Positions 16,869 to 27,186 of a stretch of 64,000 nucleotides of DNA are shown piece by piece. The DNA comes from Microbacterium sp. RU1D (GTDB taxonomy: Bacteria; Actinomycetota; Actinomycetes; Actinomycetales; Microbacteriaceae), in NCBI RefSeq assembly GCF_900156435.1, contig NZ_FTPQ01000001.1:1426001-1490000 (forward strand), in the 5' to 3' direction. The notes beneath the pieces were generated by a model. That model searched no databases. It had not been told where the DNA came from and was given only the letters and a program-made list of their open reading frames with translations. The first letter of the stretch is position 1, and every line of letters starts with the position of its first letter. A program made the translations under genes and the position numbers.

Positions 16869-17075
16869 ATGCGCGACAGACTCTGCTCGAAGGTGGGATG
16901 CGCCCGCGAGGCGATGAGCACCCTCACCTACGACTACGGCGACCAGATGGCGGCCCTCGGCCCCCTCGGTCCCGCGAGCGACCCGCACGCGCACGATCTC
17001 TGCGCGATCCACGCCGACCGCCTGTCGGTCCCCAAGGGCTGGGTCGTCGTGCGGCACGAGACGCTGCGCGCCTGA
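16869..17075 (+). CDS. DUF3499 family small cysteine-containing protein
   Basis: The 68-residue protein reads as a tiny domain with 'CSKVGCAREAMSTLTYDYGD', 'AALGPLGPASDPHAHDLC' and 'RLSVPKGWVVVRHE'. The Cys-x4-Cys, His and Cys residues could form a zinc site. DUF3499 is a conserved actinobacterial family normally found beside the zincin-like and whiB2 genes (compare Rv3258c); no function is established. Here it is separated from them by the oxidoreductase/marR pair. Start chosen by a TAGGCT -10 seven bases upstream and by the family's usual short length. Confidence 0.85.
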   Translation: MRDRLCSKVGCAREAMSTLTYDYGDQMAALGPLGPASDPHAHDLCAIHADRLSVPKGWVVVRHETLRA

Positions 17076-17117
17076 AGTCGGCTGCGCGCTTCGCGGCTCG
17101 GCATCGTTCTCCGGGTG

Positions 17118-17179
17118 CGGGGCGCGTTCTGCTCCTTGGGGCGTGAGATTCGCGCCTCGAAAGGGCAAACGCGCCCCGA
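17118..17179. repeat. 62-bp imperfect palindrome between convergent genes
   Basis: The outer arms CGGGGCGCGTT (17118-17128) and AACGCGCCCCG (17169-17179) are perfectly complementary. The inner segments remain largely complementary apart from one-base offsets, giving a long cruciform-like element. It lies between the 3' ends of the DUF3499 and RDD genes. It may be a REP-like repeat or a bidirectional terminator; there is no T-tract. Confidence 0.6.
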
Positions 17180-17220
17180 ACGCCCGACGGCGCGGCCCGT
17201 GAGCGTGGCTCCCGACGGGC

Positions 17221-18051
17221 TCAGCTGCGCTCGGTGAGGGCCGCGGCGCGTTCGTTCTCGAGGATGAGGGCGCGGTACTCGCGATCGCGCCGCACCGCCG
17301 ACACGGCGCGCACGAGGCTCTCGGCATCCACTGGGGGGACCGGAGACACGAAGGGCCTCACCGACTCGGCGAGCGAGGCCGCCACGCGTTCGCGAGCGGC
17401 CGGCGTGAGCGCGTCCGCGCCGCGCACGAACTGCGACAGGCGCGCGGCCAGGCGATCCGGCAGGCGCGAGACGTCGGCGACCCCGGCCCACGCCTCGAGC
17501 CCCGGAGGGATGCCGGGGGCCTCGAGGGGCAGGCGCGGGGTGCGCGTGCGCTCGCTGGCGGTGCCGGCGAGGAGGTCGCCGAGGCGCTGCGCGCGCGGGG
17601 TGAACATCCCCACGACCGCGGCGATCGCGCCGAAGGTGAACCAGATCTCGAGCACGCCCGTGAGCGCGCGGATGAGCGCCTGACGGAAGCCCGAGGCGCC
17701 GCCGTCGGTGCGCACGATGCGCGCCCCCACGGCGAGGCGGCCGAGGCTGCGCCCGCGCGACAGCGTCTCGACCGTGGTCGGCACCGCCACCATCACCAGC
17801 ACGAGCAGCGTGATCACGCCGATGCCGATCGCCGCTTCCGGGAGCGAGCCCTGCACGGCGAGGGTGGCCAGCAGGAGGGCGCCGCCCAGCAGCAGCACCG
17901 CCCCGATGACGACATCGATGACGGCGCCCACCGCGCGGAGGAAGAAACCGATCGGCTGCACGTCGAGGGCGACGGCTTCGCCGGTGAGCGTCTCCTCGGC
18001 GGTGGTGTGCACGAGCGAGACCGCGGAGGAGGGGACCGGGGTCGATGCCAT
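17221..18051 (-). CDS. RDD-family membrane protein
   Basis: The 276-residue protein has an RDD domain: 'PIGFFLRAVGAVIDVVIGAV', a second membrane segment and 'RGRSLGRLAVGARIVRTDGG', followed by a third. The last ~100 residues are soluble, ending in 'YRALILENERAAALTERS'. RDD proteins are small integral membrane proteins of poorly defined role, sometimes linked to ion exchange. The gene is divergent from the SpoIIM-like gene, with only 16 bases between start codons. The two are neighbours in many actinobacteria (Rv3695/Rv3694c), usually with MoxR and DUF58 genes that lie about 8 kb away here. I took the Met before 'ASTPVPSS'; longer versions would run into the divergent gene. Confidence 0.85.
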   Translation of the reverse strand: MASTPVPSSAVSLVHTTAEETLTGEAVALDVQPIGFFLRAVGAVIDVVIGAVLLLGGALLLATLAVQGSLPEAAIGIGVITLLVLVMVAVPTTVETLSRGRSLGRLAVGARIVRTDGGASGFRQALIRALTGVLEIWFTFGAIAAVVGMFTPRAQRLGDLLAGTASERTRTPRLPLEAPGIPPGLEAWAGVADVSRLPDRLAARLSQFVRGADALTPAARERVAASLAESVRPFVSPVPPVDAESLVRAVSAVRRDREYRALILENERAAALTERS

Positions 18052-18054
18052 GCG

Positions 18055-18060
18055 TACAGT
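18055..18060 (+). promoter_or_regulatory. -10 hexamer TACAGT of the spoIIM-like gene
   Basis: TACAGT fits TANNNT and lies 7 bases before the ATG, inside the 16-base gap to the divergent RDD start, so the upstream promoter parts overlap RDD coding sequence. Confidence 0.45.
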
Positions 18061-18067
18061 TGACCAC

Positions 18068-19063
18068 ATGGACCTCGACGCCCTCACGGCCGCGCGACGC
18101 CGCGAGTGGGAGCGGCTCGACGAACTGGGCCGCCGGCGGCGCCTGCGCGGCGAAGAGGTCGACGAGCTGGTCACCCGGTACCGGGCGGCATCCGCCGACC
18201 TGGCCGACATCAAGACCTCGGCCGGCCGCACCCCCCAGGGCGACTACGTCTCGATCCTGCTCGCGCGCACGCGCCTGCGCCTGACCGGCGTGCGCGAGAA
18301 CGTGCTGAAGCAGCTGCCGCGCTTCTTCCTGCTGCAGCTGCCGGCGGCGCTGTACCGCGTGCGGTGGATGACGCTGGCCGTGACCGTCTTCTTCCTCGTC
18401 GTGGCCACCCTCGTGGCCCTGTGGATCTCCGGCGACCCGCAGGCCGTCGCGGCCCTCGGCGCGCAGAGCGACCTGCAGCGGTACGCCGACGAGCAGTTCG
18501 TCGACTACTACCGCGAGAACCCCAACGCGATCTTCGCCGGCACGGTGTGGACCAACAACGCCTGGATCGCCGCGCAGTGCGTGCTGTTCGGGGTGACCGG
18601 GTTCTGGCCGCTCATGGTGATCATGCAGAACGCGGTGGGCGTCGGCACCTCGGCCGCGATCATGATCGCCTTCGACCGGGCCGACGTGTTCTTCCAATTC
18701 ATCCTCCCGCACGGCCTGCTGGAGCTCACGGCGATCTTCGTCGCCGGGGCCGCGGGGCTGCAGATCTTCTGGGCCTGGGTGGCTCCGGGACGCCGGACGC
18801 GCGCGGCGGCGCTCGCCGCGGCCGGGCGCTCGCTCGCGACCGTCGCGGTGGGGCTCGTCTTCGCCCTGGCCCTGTCGGGCGTCGTCGAGGGGTTCGTCAC
18901 GCCGCGGGAGTGGCCGTGGCCGGTCAAGATCGCGATCGGTGCTGCGGCCCTCGGCGTCTTCCTCTTCTACATGCTGTGGGTCGGGCGTCGCGCTGTCCGC
19001 GCGGGCGAGACCGGCGACCTCACCGAGTACGAGGCGGGCACTCCCACCCTCACGGCCGGCTGA
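18068..19063 (+). CDS. Stage II sporulation protein M (SpoIIM/DUF95)-like membrane protein
   Basis: The 331-residue protein has a soluble N-terminal helical region ('TAARRREWERLDELGRR'), then about six membrane segments containing 'NNAWIAAQCVLFGVTGFWPL' and 'FILPHGLLELTAIFVAGAAG', typical of the SpoIIM/DUF95 fold. In Bacillus SpoIIM belongs to the DMP peptidoglycan hydrolase complex of sporulation. Non-sporulating actinobacteria keep a homologue (Rv3694c) beside RDD, MoxR and DUF58 genes, with unknown function. The start is 7 bases after a TACAGT -10. It ends just before a 16-bp perfect palindrome, CGGCATCCGGATGCCG. Confidence 0.85.
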   Translation: MDLDALTAARRREWERLDELGRRRRLRGEEVDELVTRYRAASADLADIKTSAGRTPQGDYVSILLARTRLRLTGVRENVLKQLPRFFLLQLPAALYRVRWMTLAVTVFFLVVATLVALWISGDPQAVAALGAQSDLQRYADEQFVDYYRENPNAIFAGTVWTNNAWIAAQCVLFGVTGFWPLMVIMQNAVGVGTSAAIMIAFDRADVFFQFILPHGLLELTAIFVAGAAGLQIFWAWVAPGRRTRAAALAAAGRSLATVAVGLVFALALSGVVEGFVTPREWPWPVKIAIGAAALGVFLFYMLWVGRRAVRAGETGDLTEYEAGTPTLTAG

Positions 19064-19284
19064 CGGCATCCGGATGCCGCGGCGGCGGGGCCGCGGATAT
19101 CCCGAGGCCGGTAGCGCGACGCGGGCCTCTCCGTGGTTCGACGGCCACGACGCCGTGCTGCGGCCGGCCGCCGGGGAGTGCCTGCTTCGCGGTGCCGACG
19201 GCATCCGCATGCTCTCCCCGGCCGTGACGGGTGCGTCGCGCGAGCCGCCGTCTCGGCTTTCTCGGGCGTTCTCCCGCGTGTCAT

Positions 19285-22035
<2,751 letters not shown>

Positions 22036-22071
22036 GTCCGGATCCGCTGCGGCTCGGTCGTCGCGGCAACC

Positions 22072-22104
22072 GGAAGGCCCGTCCCCTCGCGGGGCGGGCC
22101 TTCC
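22072..22104 (+). terminator. Intrinsic terminator after katG
   Basis: GGAAGGCCCG and CGGGCCTTCC form a long GC-rich stem, extended by CCCC/GGGG around a TCGC loop. It lies 36 bases after the katG stop. There is only a short T-poor tail, as is usual in actinobacteria. Confidence 0.75.
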
Positions 22105-22123
22105 TGCGTCCGGGGCATGAGTG

Positions 22124-22176
22124 ATGTCCCACTTCGTGCTTGCCCGCGGGGCGTGGGGTCGCACGTTGTGGGACAT
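22124..22176. repeat. 53-bp spaced palindrome in the katG-oleD gap
   Basis: ATGTCCCACTTCGTGC (22124-22139) and GCACGTTGTGGGACAT (22161-22176) are complementary at 14 of 16 positions, with the mismatches forming one symmetric two-base internal loop. The 21-base centre is GC-rich. It sits beyond the katG terminator between convergent genes, so it may be a REP-like repeat, the oleD terminator or a protein site. Confidence 0.6.
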
Positions 22177-22286
22177 GGTCCGCGGGCGGGGTAGAGCGTC
22201 GGGGTGCCGGTGTGGGGGGGTGTCCCCCTCGTGCTGCGCGTGGGGCGTGGATGTGCACGTCATGGGACGCGCCATCCGCGAGGCGC

Positions 22287-22307
22287 GAGGGGCGAGGGGC
22301 GAGGGGC
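22287..22307. repeat. Short tandem repeat GAGGGGC x3
   Basis: Three exact 7-base copies are followed by a partial one. Apart from the terminator and palindrome, the rest of the 336-base gap between katG and oleD is GC-rich sequence without other recognisable features. Confidence 0.6.
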
Positions 22308-22371
22308 GAGCGCGAGGGTGAGGACGGGCGCGAGAACGAGGGCGGAATCGAGCGGGACGGATGCCGCGGAC

Positions 22372-23331
22372 TCAGGCGCGCGACAGGCGCCGCAGGCCCT
22401 CGTCGATCGACACCGCGGGACGCCAGCGCAGATCGCGGCGGATCTCGGTCTGGTCGAACCAGTGCGCGGTCGACAGCTGCTCGGCGAGGAAGCGCGTCAT
22501 GGGCGGTTCGTCCTGCCCCGGACGCACGGCCCACACCCGTTCGATGAGCGACCCCGCGGCCTTCGCCAGTCCCGCCGGCACGCTGAACCGCGGCGGAGTG
22601 ACGCCGGAGGCGCGGCAGATCCCGGCGAGCAGGTCGCCGACGGGCCGCGGCTCGCCGTTGGTCAGCACGTAGGCGCGACCGCTGACGTCGTCGACGCGGT
22701 CGAGGGCGGCGACGATCCCGGATGCCGCGTTGTCGACGTACGTGGAGTCGATGAGCGCCGTGCCGCCGTCGAGCAGCGGCAGCGTGCCGCGCCGCGCGCG
22801 ATCGACCACGCGGGCGATGAGCTGCGTGTCGCCCGGCCCCCACACCAGGTGCGGCCGGATCGCGACGAGCGCGGTGCCGGAGCCGGCGCGCGCGAGGGCC
22901 AGGAGCTCCGCCTCGGCCTTGGTGCGGGCGTACTCGCCGTGCGCGGCATCCGGATCCGCGGGCTCGGCGCCGACGCCGGCGAGGGCGTGACCCGCGTGCG
23001 CGACCGACGGCGACGACACGTGCACGATGCGCGAGACGCCCGCCGCGTCCGCGGCGTCGAGGAGCGTGCGCGTGCCCTCCACGTTGACCGCGCGGAACTG
23101 CGCCGGGTCGCCCGCGAGGGAGACCTTCGCGGCGAGGTGCACGACCCCGTCGACGCCCTCGAGAGCGGATGCCACGGCACCGGCATCCGTCACCGAACCG
23201 AGGTGGTCCTCGGCGCCGTCGACGCCCGAGGGGCGGCGCTGCAGAGTGCGGACGTCGTGTCCGCCCTGCTGCAGGGCCCGCACGACCGCACGGCCGAGGA
23301 ACCCGGACGCGCCGGTGGCGAGGACCTTCAC
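22372..23331 (-). CDS. oleD: NAD(P)-dependent 2-alkyl-3-ketoacid reductase of olefin synthesis
   Basis: The 319-residue extended short-chain dehydrogenase has the nucleotide site 'VLATGASGFLGRAVVRALQ' at its N-terminus, 'VVHLAAKVSLAGDP' near residue 65, a catalytic 'YARTK' (Tyr-x3-Lys) and 'RPHLVWGPGDT'. OleD reduces the 2-alkyl-3-keto acid made by OleA to the beta-hydroxy acid used by OleC. The GTG start overlaps the oleBC stop by 4 bases, so it is the last gene of the oleA-oleBC-oleD unit. Without that context it would be called a generic epimerase/dehydratase; the neighbours make the OleD call strong. Confidence 0.88.
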   Translation of the reverse strand: MKVLATGASGFLGRAVVRALQQGGHDVRTLQRRPSGVDGAEDHLGSVTDAGAVASALEGVDGVVHLAAKVSLAGDPAQFRAVNVEGTRTLLDAADAAGVSRIVHVSSPSVAHAGHALAGVGAEPADPDAAHGEYARTKAEAELLALARAGSGTALVAIRPHLVWGPGDTQLIARVVDRARRGTLPLLDGGTALIDSTYVDNAASGIVAALDRVDDVSGRAYVLTNGEPRPVGDLLAGICRASGVTPPRFSVPAGLAKAAGSLIERVWAVRPGQDEPPMTRFLAEQLSTAHWFDQTEIRRDLRWRPAVSIDEGLRRLSRA

Positions 23332-26042
23332 AGCGCCGACGTCTTCTCGCCTGCGAGCACCCGCTCGGCCCAGGCCGCCACGCGGGAGCGGTCGATCTTG
23401 GAGTTGTGGCGGATGTCGGTCGGCAGCGCCGGGACGGCGAGCACGGCCGCGATCGGCTGCGCGGTGGCGGCGCGGACGGCGTCGGTGAGATCGGGGGACG
23501 CCAGCGCGGGGCGACGCACGTCTGTTTCGACGACCGCGACGACGACATGTCGTCCGATCGGGCCCACGCCCACGGCGGCGGCGCGGGTGACCGCGGGGAC
23601 GGTCTCGACGTCCTGCTCGACACCGACCGGGGTGACCGGCCCGTCGGCGGTGGTGATGACATGGGGGAGACGCCCCTCGACCCAGAGGCGGCCCTCGGCG
23701 TCGAGATGACCGACGTCGCCCGTGCGGTGCCAGCGGTCGGGAAGGCCGCGGCGGGCGTCGCGGTCGGTGAGGTGGAGGCGGAAGTACCCTCGCTTCAGGT
23801 GCGGCGCCGAGATGACGATCTCGCCGGTGACCCCGGCATCCGTCGTCGTCTCGTCCGCGGCGCGGCCCCGGGCGTCGAGGGGCGAGATGCGCACCTCGCC
23901 CGTTCCGAGGGGTCGCCCCACGCAGACGCCGCGGTCGCCCGTGGCGGCCTCGATCTCGGGCAGCGTGACGTCGGCCACGAGCAGGCACTCGGTCATGCCG
24001 TAGGGCGTGTGCGCGACGGCGTTCGGCATGAGCGCCTGGGCGGCCCGTAGGAGCTCGACGCGCACGGGCGCCCCGGTCGACAGGAACGTGTGCACGCGCG
24101 CGAGCGCCGCGTGATCGGCATCCGTCAGCCGGTCGGCGGTGGCGACGACGTTGGCGACGGCCGCGGGGGAGAGGAAGACGATCTTCGCGTCGGAGGCGCG
24201 CACGGCGGCCGCCACCGCGGCGGCGGTGAGGGTGCGCGGGGCCGAGACGTCCATGTCGGGCGTCGCCGAGCGGGTGCCGAGGGCGGGCCCGAGCAGGGCG
24301 AAGGGGGCGAAGCCGGTGACGAGCCCCGTGTCGGCGGAGACCGCGAAGTGCGCGGCGAGGGTGTCGCGCAGCGCCGTCAACTGCGCGTGCGTGTAGACGA
24401 CCCCCTTGGCGGGGCCCGTCGAACCCGAGGTGAACAGGACGGCGGCCTCGGCCTCGGCGGCGGGCGGCGCGGGGAGCGTGCGTCCGCGACCGGCGCGGGC
24501 GAGATCGGACAGGCTCGCTTCGACCCCCAGGGCGCGCGAGGTCGCGGCGGGCAGGGACGCCGACGAGATGCGGCGCCCCGGCCATCCCAGGGCGCGCGCC
24601 GCGGCGAGACCGGCGACCTCGCCGATCACGACGTCGGGCACGGCACCGCGGACGGCGCGAGACAGACCCCGGATGCCGAGGCCCCGGTCGGCCACGACGA
24701 CCACGGCGCCGATGCGCAGGCACGCGTACAGCGCGGCGGTGAGGGTCGGGCCGGGCTGCACGAGCAGCGAGACGCGGTCGCCGGCGCGGACGCCGAACGC
24801 GTCGAGTCCCGCCGCGATCTCGTCGACCCGGGCGGAGAGCTGTCGCCAGCTCACGCGCAGCGGCTCCCCGTCGCTCGAGGCCGTGGTCATGTCGATCACC
24901 GCGGTGTCGTCGTCGTCGCGGCGGGCATCGAGGGCGTCCCAGAGGCGGCCGGTGGGCGTGGGGGCGGCGTCGGACGCCGGGGCAGGAGCGTCGCGCGGCG
25001 CGGGGGCGCCGCCTCGCGTCGCTGCAGATCCCCGCGTCACCGCCGGGCTCGCGCCGGGCGCCGGGGTACCGGCATCCACGACCTTCTCGTCGAGCCAGTC
25101 GAGCACCACGTCGGCGTAGGGGCGCTCCTCGGCGATCAGGTGGCCGGCGCCCTCGAAGCGGTGCACGTCGGCGTGGGGGAGGCGCTCCGTGAGGTCGTCC
25201 AGGTGGTCCTCGCCGAAGACGGGGTCCTTGGGACCGCGCAGCAAGAGCGCCGGCACCTCGAGGTCGCGCAGCCCCGCCGACATGCGGTGCAGGGCGGGGG
25301 TGCTGACGTGATCCGGTGTCGCCGGGATGTCGGCGACGAACCCGCCGATGCCCCGGCGGCGGGCCACGGTCGCGTACGGGGCGCGGAACGCGGAGCGCAC
25401 GGCGGGGTCGAGGTCGGCGAGGGCGAGGGTGACGTCGAGGAACGCGGTCGTGCCGGTCGTCCCCGCCGCGAGCATGCCGCGGGCGGTCGCGACGCGCAGC
25501 GCGAACGGCAGGTCCGCGCCCTCGGGGTGGTGCACGGCGGTGTTCAGCGCGATCACGGCCGCGAGGCGCTCGCGGTTCTCGACCGCCCACCCGAGCGACA
25601 CGGGTCCGCCCCAGTCGTGACCGATGGTGACCACGGGCCCCCGGATGCCGAGCGCCTCGACGAGCGCGTCCAGGTCGGCGATGCGCTGCGCGAGCGTGCG
25701 CCGCAGCGACGACCGCTCCGAGAAGCCCATCTCGAGCTGGTCGACGGCGACGACGCGCCACGCGGAGCGGCCGTCCAGCGCGCGGTCGAGCGAGGCGGTG
25801 ACGAGCGCGCGCCACAGGTACGACCAGGTCGGATTGCCGTGCACGGCGATGATCGTGCCGAGGGGCTCGACGCCGTGCTCGGCCAGGGCGTCTCCGGTGT
25901 CGAGCACGTGCCAGAGGCGCGAGGCGCCGCGGTCGGCGAGGACGCCGTCCACGCTCACGAGGCGTGACAGGGCCGGGTCGAGGCCGGGGAGGCCCGCCGG
26001 GGGGAGGGTGGCCTGGGGTCCGGTCACGCGGGCCGACCTCAC
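23328..26042 (-). CDS. oleBC: Fused OleB-OleC: beta-lactone decarboxylase plus beta-lactone synthetase
   Basis: The ~904-residue protein joins two enzymes. Residues ~20-325 form an alpha/beta hydrolase of the haloalkane-dehalogenase type with 'VHGNPTWSYLW' and the nucleophile Asp143 in 'GHDWGGPVSL', matching OleB, which removes CO2 from the beta-lactone to give the olefin. An Ala/Pro/Thr-rich linker (~330-375) follows. Residues ~380-900 form an adenylate-forming enzyme with the P-loop 'LFTSGSTGPAKGVVY' and 'PYGMTECLLV', matching OleC, which closes the beta-lactone with ATP. Such fusions are known from actinobacteria. I chose the GTG that overlaps the oleA stop (GTGA) with 'GGAG' upstream; GTG at 26027 is an alternative giving 899 residues. 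Confidence 0.9.
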   Translation of the reverse strand: MRSARVTGPQATLPPAGLPGLDPALSRLVSVDGVLADRGASRLWHVLDTGDALAEHGVEPLGTIIAVHGNPTWSYLWRALVTASLDRALDGRSAWRVVAVDQLEMGFSERSSLRRTLAQRIADLDALVEALGIRGPVVTIGHDWGGPVSLGWAVENRERLAAVIALNTAVHHPEGADLPFALRVATARGMLAAGTTGTTAFLDVTLALADLDPAVRSAFRAPYATVARRRGIGGFVADIPATPDHVSTPALHRMSAGLRDLEVPALLLRGPKDPVFGEDHLDDLTERLPHADVHRFEGAGHLIAEERPYADVVLDWLDEKVVDAGTPAPGASPAVTRGSAATRGGAPAPRDAPAPASDAAPTPTGRLWDALDARRDDDDTAVIDMTTASSDGEPLRVSWRQLSARVDEIAAGLDAFGVRAGDRVSLLVQPGPTLTAALYACLRIGAVVVVADRGLGIRGLSRAVRGAVPDVVIGEVAGLAAARALGWPGRRISSASLPAATSRALGVEASLSDLARAGRGRTLPAPPAAEAEAAVLFTSGSTGPAKGVVYTHAQLTALRDTLAAHFAVSADTGLVTGFAPFALLGPALGTRSATPDMDVSAPRTLTAAAVAAAVRASDAKIVFLSPAAVANVVATADRLTDADHAALARVHTFLSTGAPVRVELLRAAQALMPNAVAHTPYGMTECLLVADVTLPEIEAATGDRGVCVGRPLGTGEVRISPLDARGRAADETTTDAGVTGEIVISAPHLKRGYFRLHLTDRDARRGLPDRWHRTGDVGHLDAEGRLWVEGRLPHVITTADGPVTPVGVEQDVETVPAVTRAAAVGVGPIGRHVVVAVVETDVRRPALASPDLTDAVRAATAQPIAAVLAVPALPTDIRHNSKIDRSRVAAWAERVLAGEKTSAL

Positions 26043-27061
26043 CAGGCCAGCTCCAGCATGCCGGTGTTCAAGCCGGAGCCCACTCCCATCAGCAGCACGC
26101 GGTCCCCGCGGCGCAGCGTCTTCTGCTCGGCGGCCAGGGTGATCGGAATGGATGCCGGACCGACGTTGCCGAGCTCGGGGTAGGTGACGGGGACCCGGTC
26201 GCGGTCGAGCTTCGCGGCACGCACGATCGCGCTGGTGTGCACCGACGAGACCTGATGCGTCACGTAGCGGTCCATACCCGTCCAGTCGAACTCTCCCTTG
26301 GCCTCTTTCCAGGCCGAGACGACGAGGTCGAGTCCGCCTTTGAGCAGGGCCTTGGCGTCGGTGAACATGCCGTCGACGCTTCCCACGCACAGGTCGTAGA
26401 ACTGCGTCGCGGCCCGCGTCACGCCGCCCACGATGCGGTGGCCCTCGGGGTGGTCGCTCGCGCGACCGAGGACGGCCGCGGCCGCGCCCGACCCCAGGGT
26501 CAGCGAGGCGAACTCCTGCATGAAGGCGTCGCGGTCGAGGTCTTCGCGCACGAGGCGGTTGATGGTGTTCACCTGGATCTCGTCGGCATCCTCGCCGTTG
26601 ACGATCAGGGCGTACTTCACCTGACCGGACTGGATCATCCCGGCGGCCAGGCTCATGCCGTTGATGAAGCCGAGGCAGGCGTTGGCGACGTCGAAATTGA
26701 TGGCCGAGCTCGGCAGACCCAGGCCGTGGTGCAGCCGCACGGCGACCGACGGCTCGAGGTGCTTGCGCGTGACCGAGGTGTTGATGATGAGGCCGATCTC
26801 ACCGGCATCGACCCCGGCTTCGGCGAGGGCCTGCTTGCCGGCGGCGATCGTCGCCTCGTCCGACGACTCGCCCTCGGCCCAGTTACGGCGTTCGTTCACG
26901 CCCGCGACGCGGCGCAGTAGTCCCGGCTTGAGCTTGAGACGCTTCAGCGCCGGGGCCAGACGCTCCTCGATGTCATCCGACGTCGTGACGCGGCTGGGCA
27001 AGACGCTCGCCACCGACACGAGGGCCACATCGTCGAAGTGCGTGGTGGCGTTACCTGGCAA
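26039..27061 (-). CDS. oleA: OleA, thiolase-like enzyme condensing two fatty acyl-CoAs
   Basis: OleA performs head-to-head Claisen condensation of two acyl-CoAs, the first step of long-chain olefin synthesis. The 340-residue protein has the thiolase-fold nucleophile Cys129 in 'DVANACLGFINGM', the Glu103 region 'TSVTRKHLEPS' that separates OleA from ordinary FabH, the catalytic His in 'YVTHQVSSVHTS' and Asn in 'ELGNVGPASIP'. The start is a TTG with 'GGAG' five bases upstream, beginning 'PGNATTHFDDVALVS', which from memory matches Micrococcus OleA; the next upstream ATG (27171) would add 36 unmatched residues. Candidate -10 sequences (TATTCT, TACCCT) lie 70-80 bases upstream. It leads the operon with oleBC and oleD. 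Confidence 0.92.
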   Translation of the reverse strand: MPGNATTHFDDVALVSVASVLPSRVTTSDDIEERLAPALKRLKLKPGLLRRVAGVNERRNWAEGESSDEATIAAGKQALAEAGVDAGEIGLIINTSVTRKHLEPSVAVRLHHGLGLPSSAINFDVANACLGFINGMSLAAGMIQSGQVKYALIVNGEDADEIQVNTINRLVREDLDRDAFMQEFASLTLGSGAAAAVLGRASDHPEGHRIVGGVTRAATQFYDLCVGSVDGMFTDAKALLKGGLDLVVSAWKEAKGEFDWTGMDRYVTHQVSSVHTSAIVRAAKLDRDRVPVTYPELGNVGPASIPITLAAEQKTLRRGDRVLLMGVGSGLNTGMLELAW

Positions 27062-27186
27062 GAGAGCTCCCGCATCCTGTGCATAGACGGCGAGGCCGCG
27101 CGCGGAGGGGACACGCTGACGACCGGAAGGGTACCCCCCAGAATAAGCCGCGTCGTATGTCGCGGGCTGCATGAGGGCTGGGTGTG

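Noticed and set aside
19064..19079. 16-bp perfect palindrome CGGCATCCGGATGCCG as a terminator
   Set aside because: With no loop it cannot form a normal hairpin, and it is made of the generally over-used GGCATCC/GGATGCC words, so I treat it as part of that pattern.
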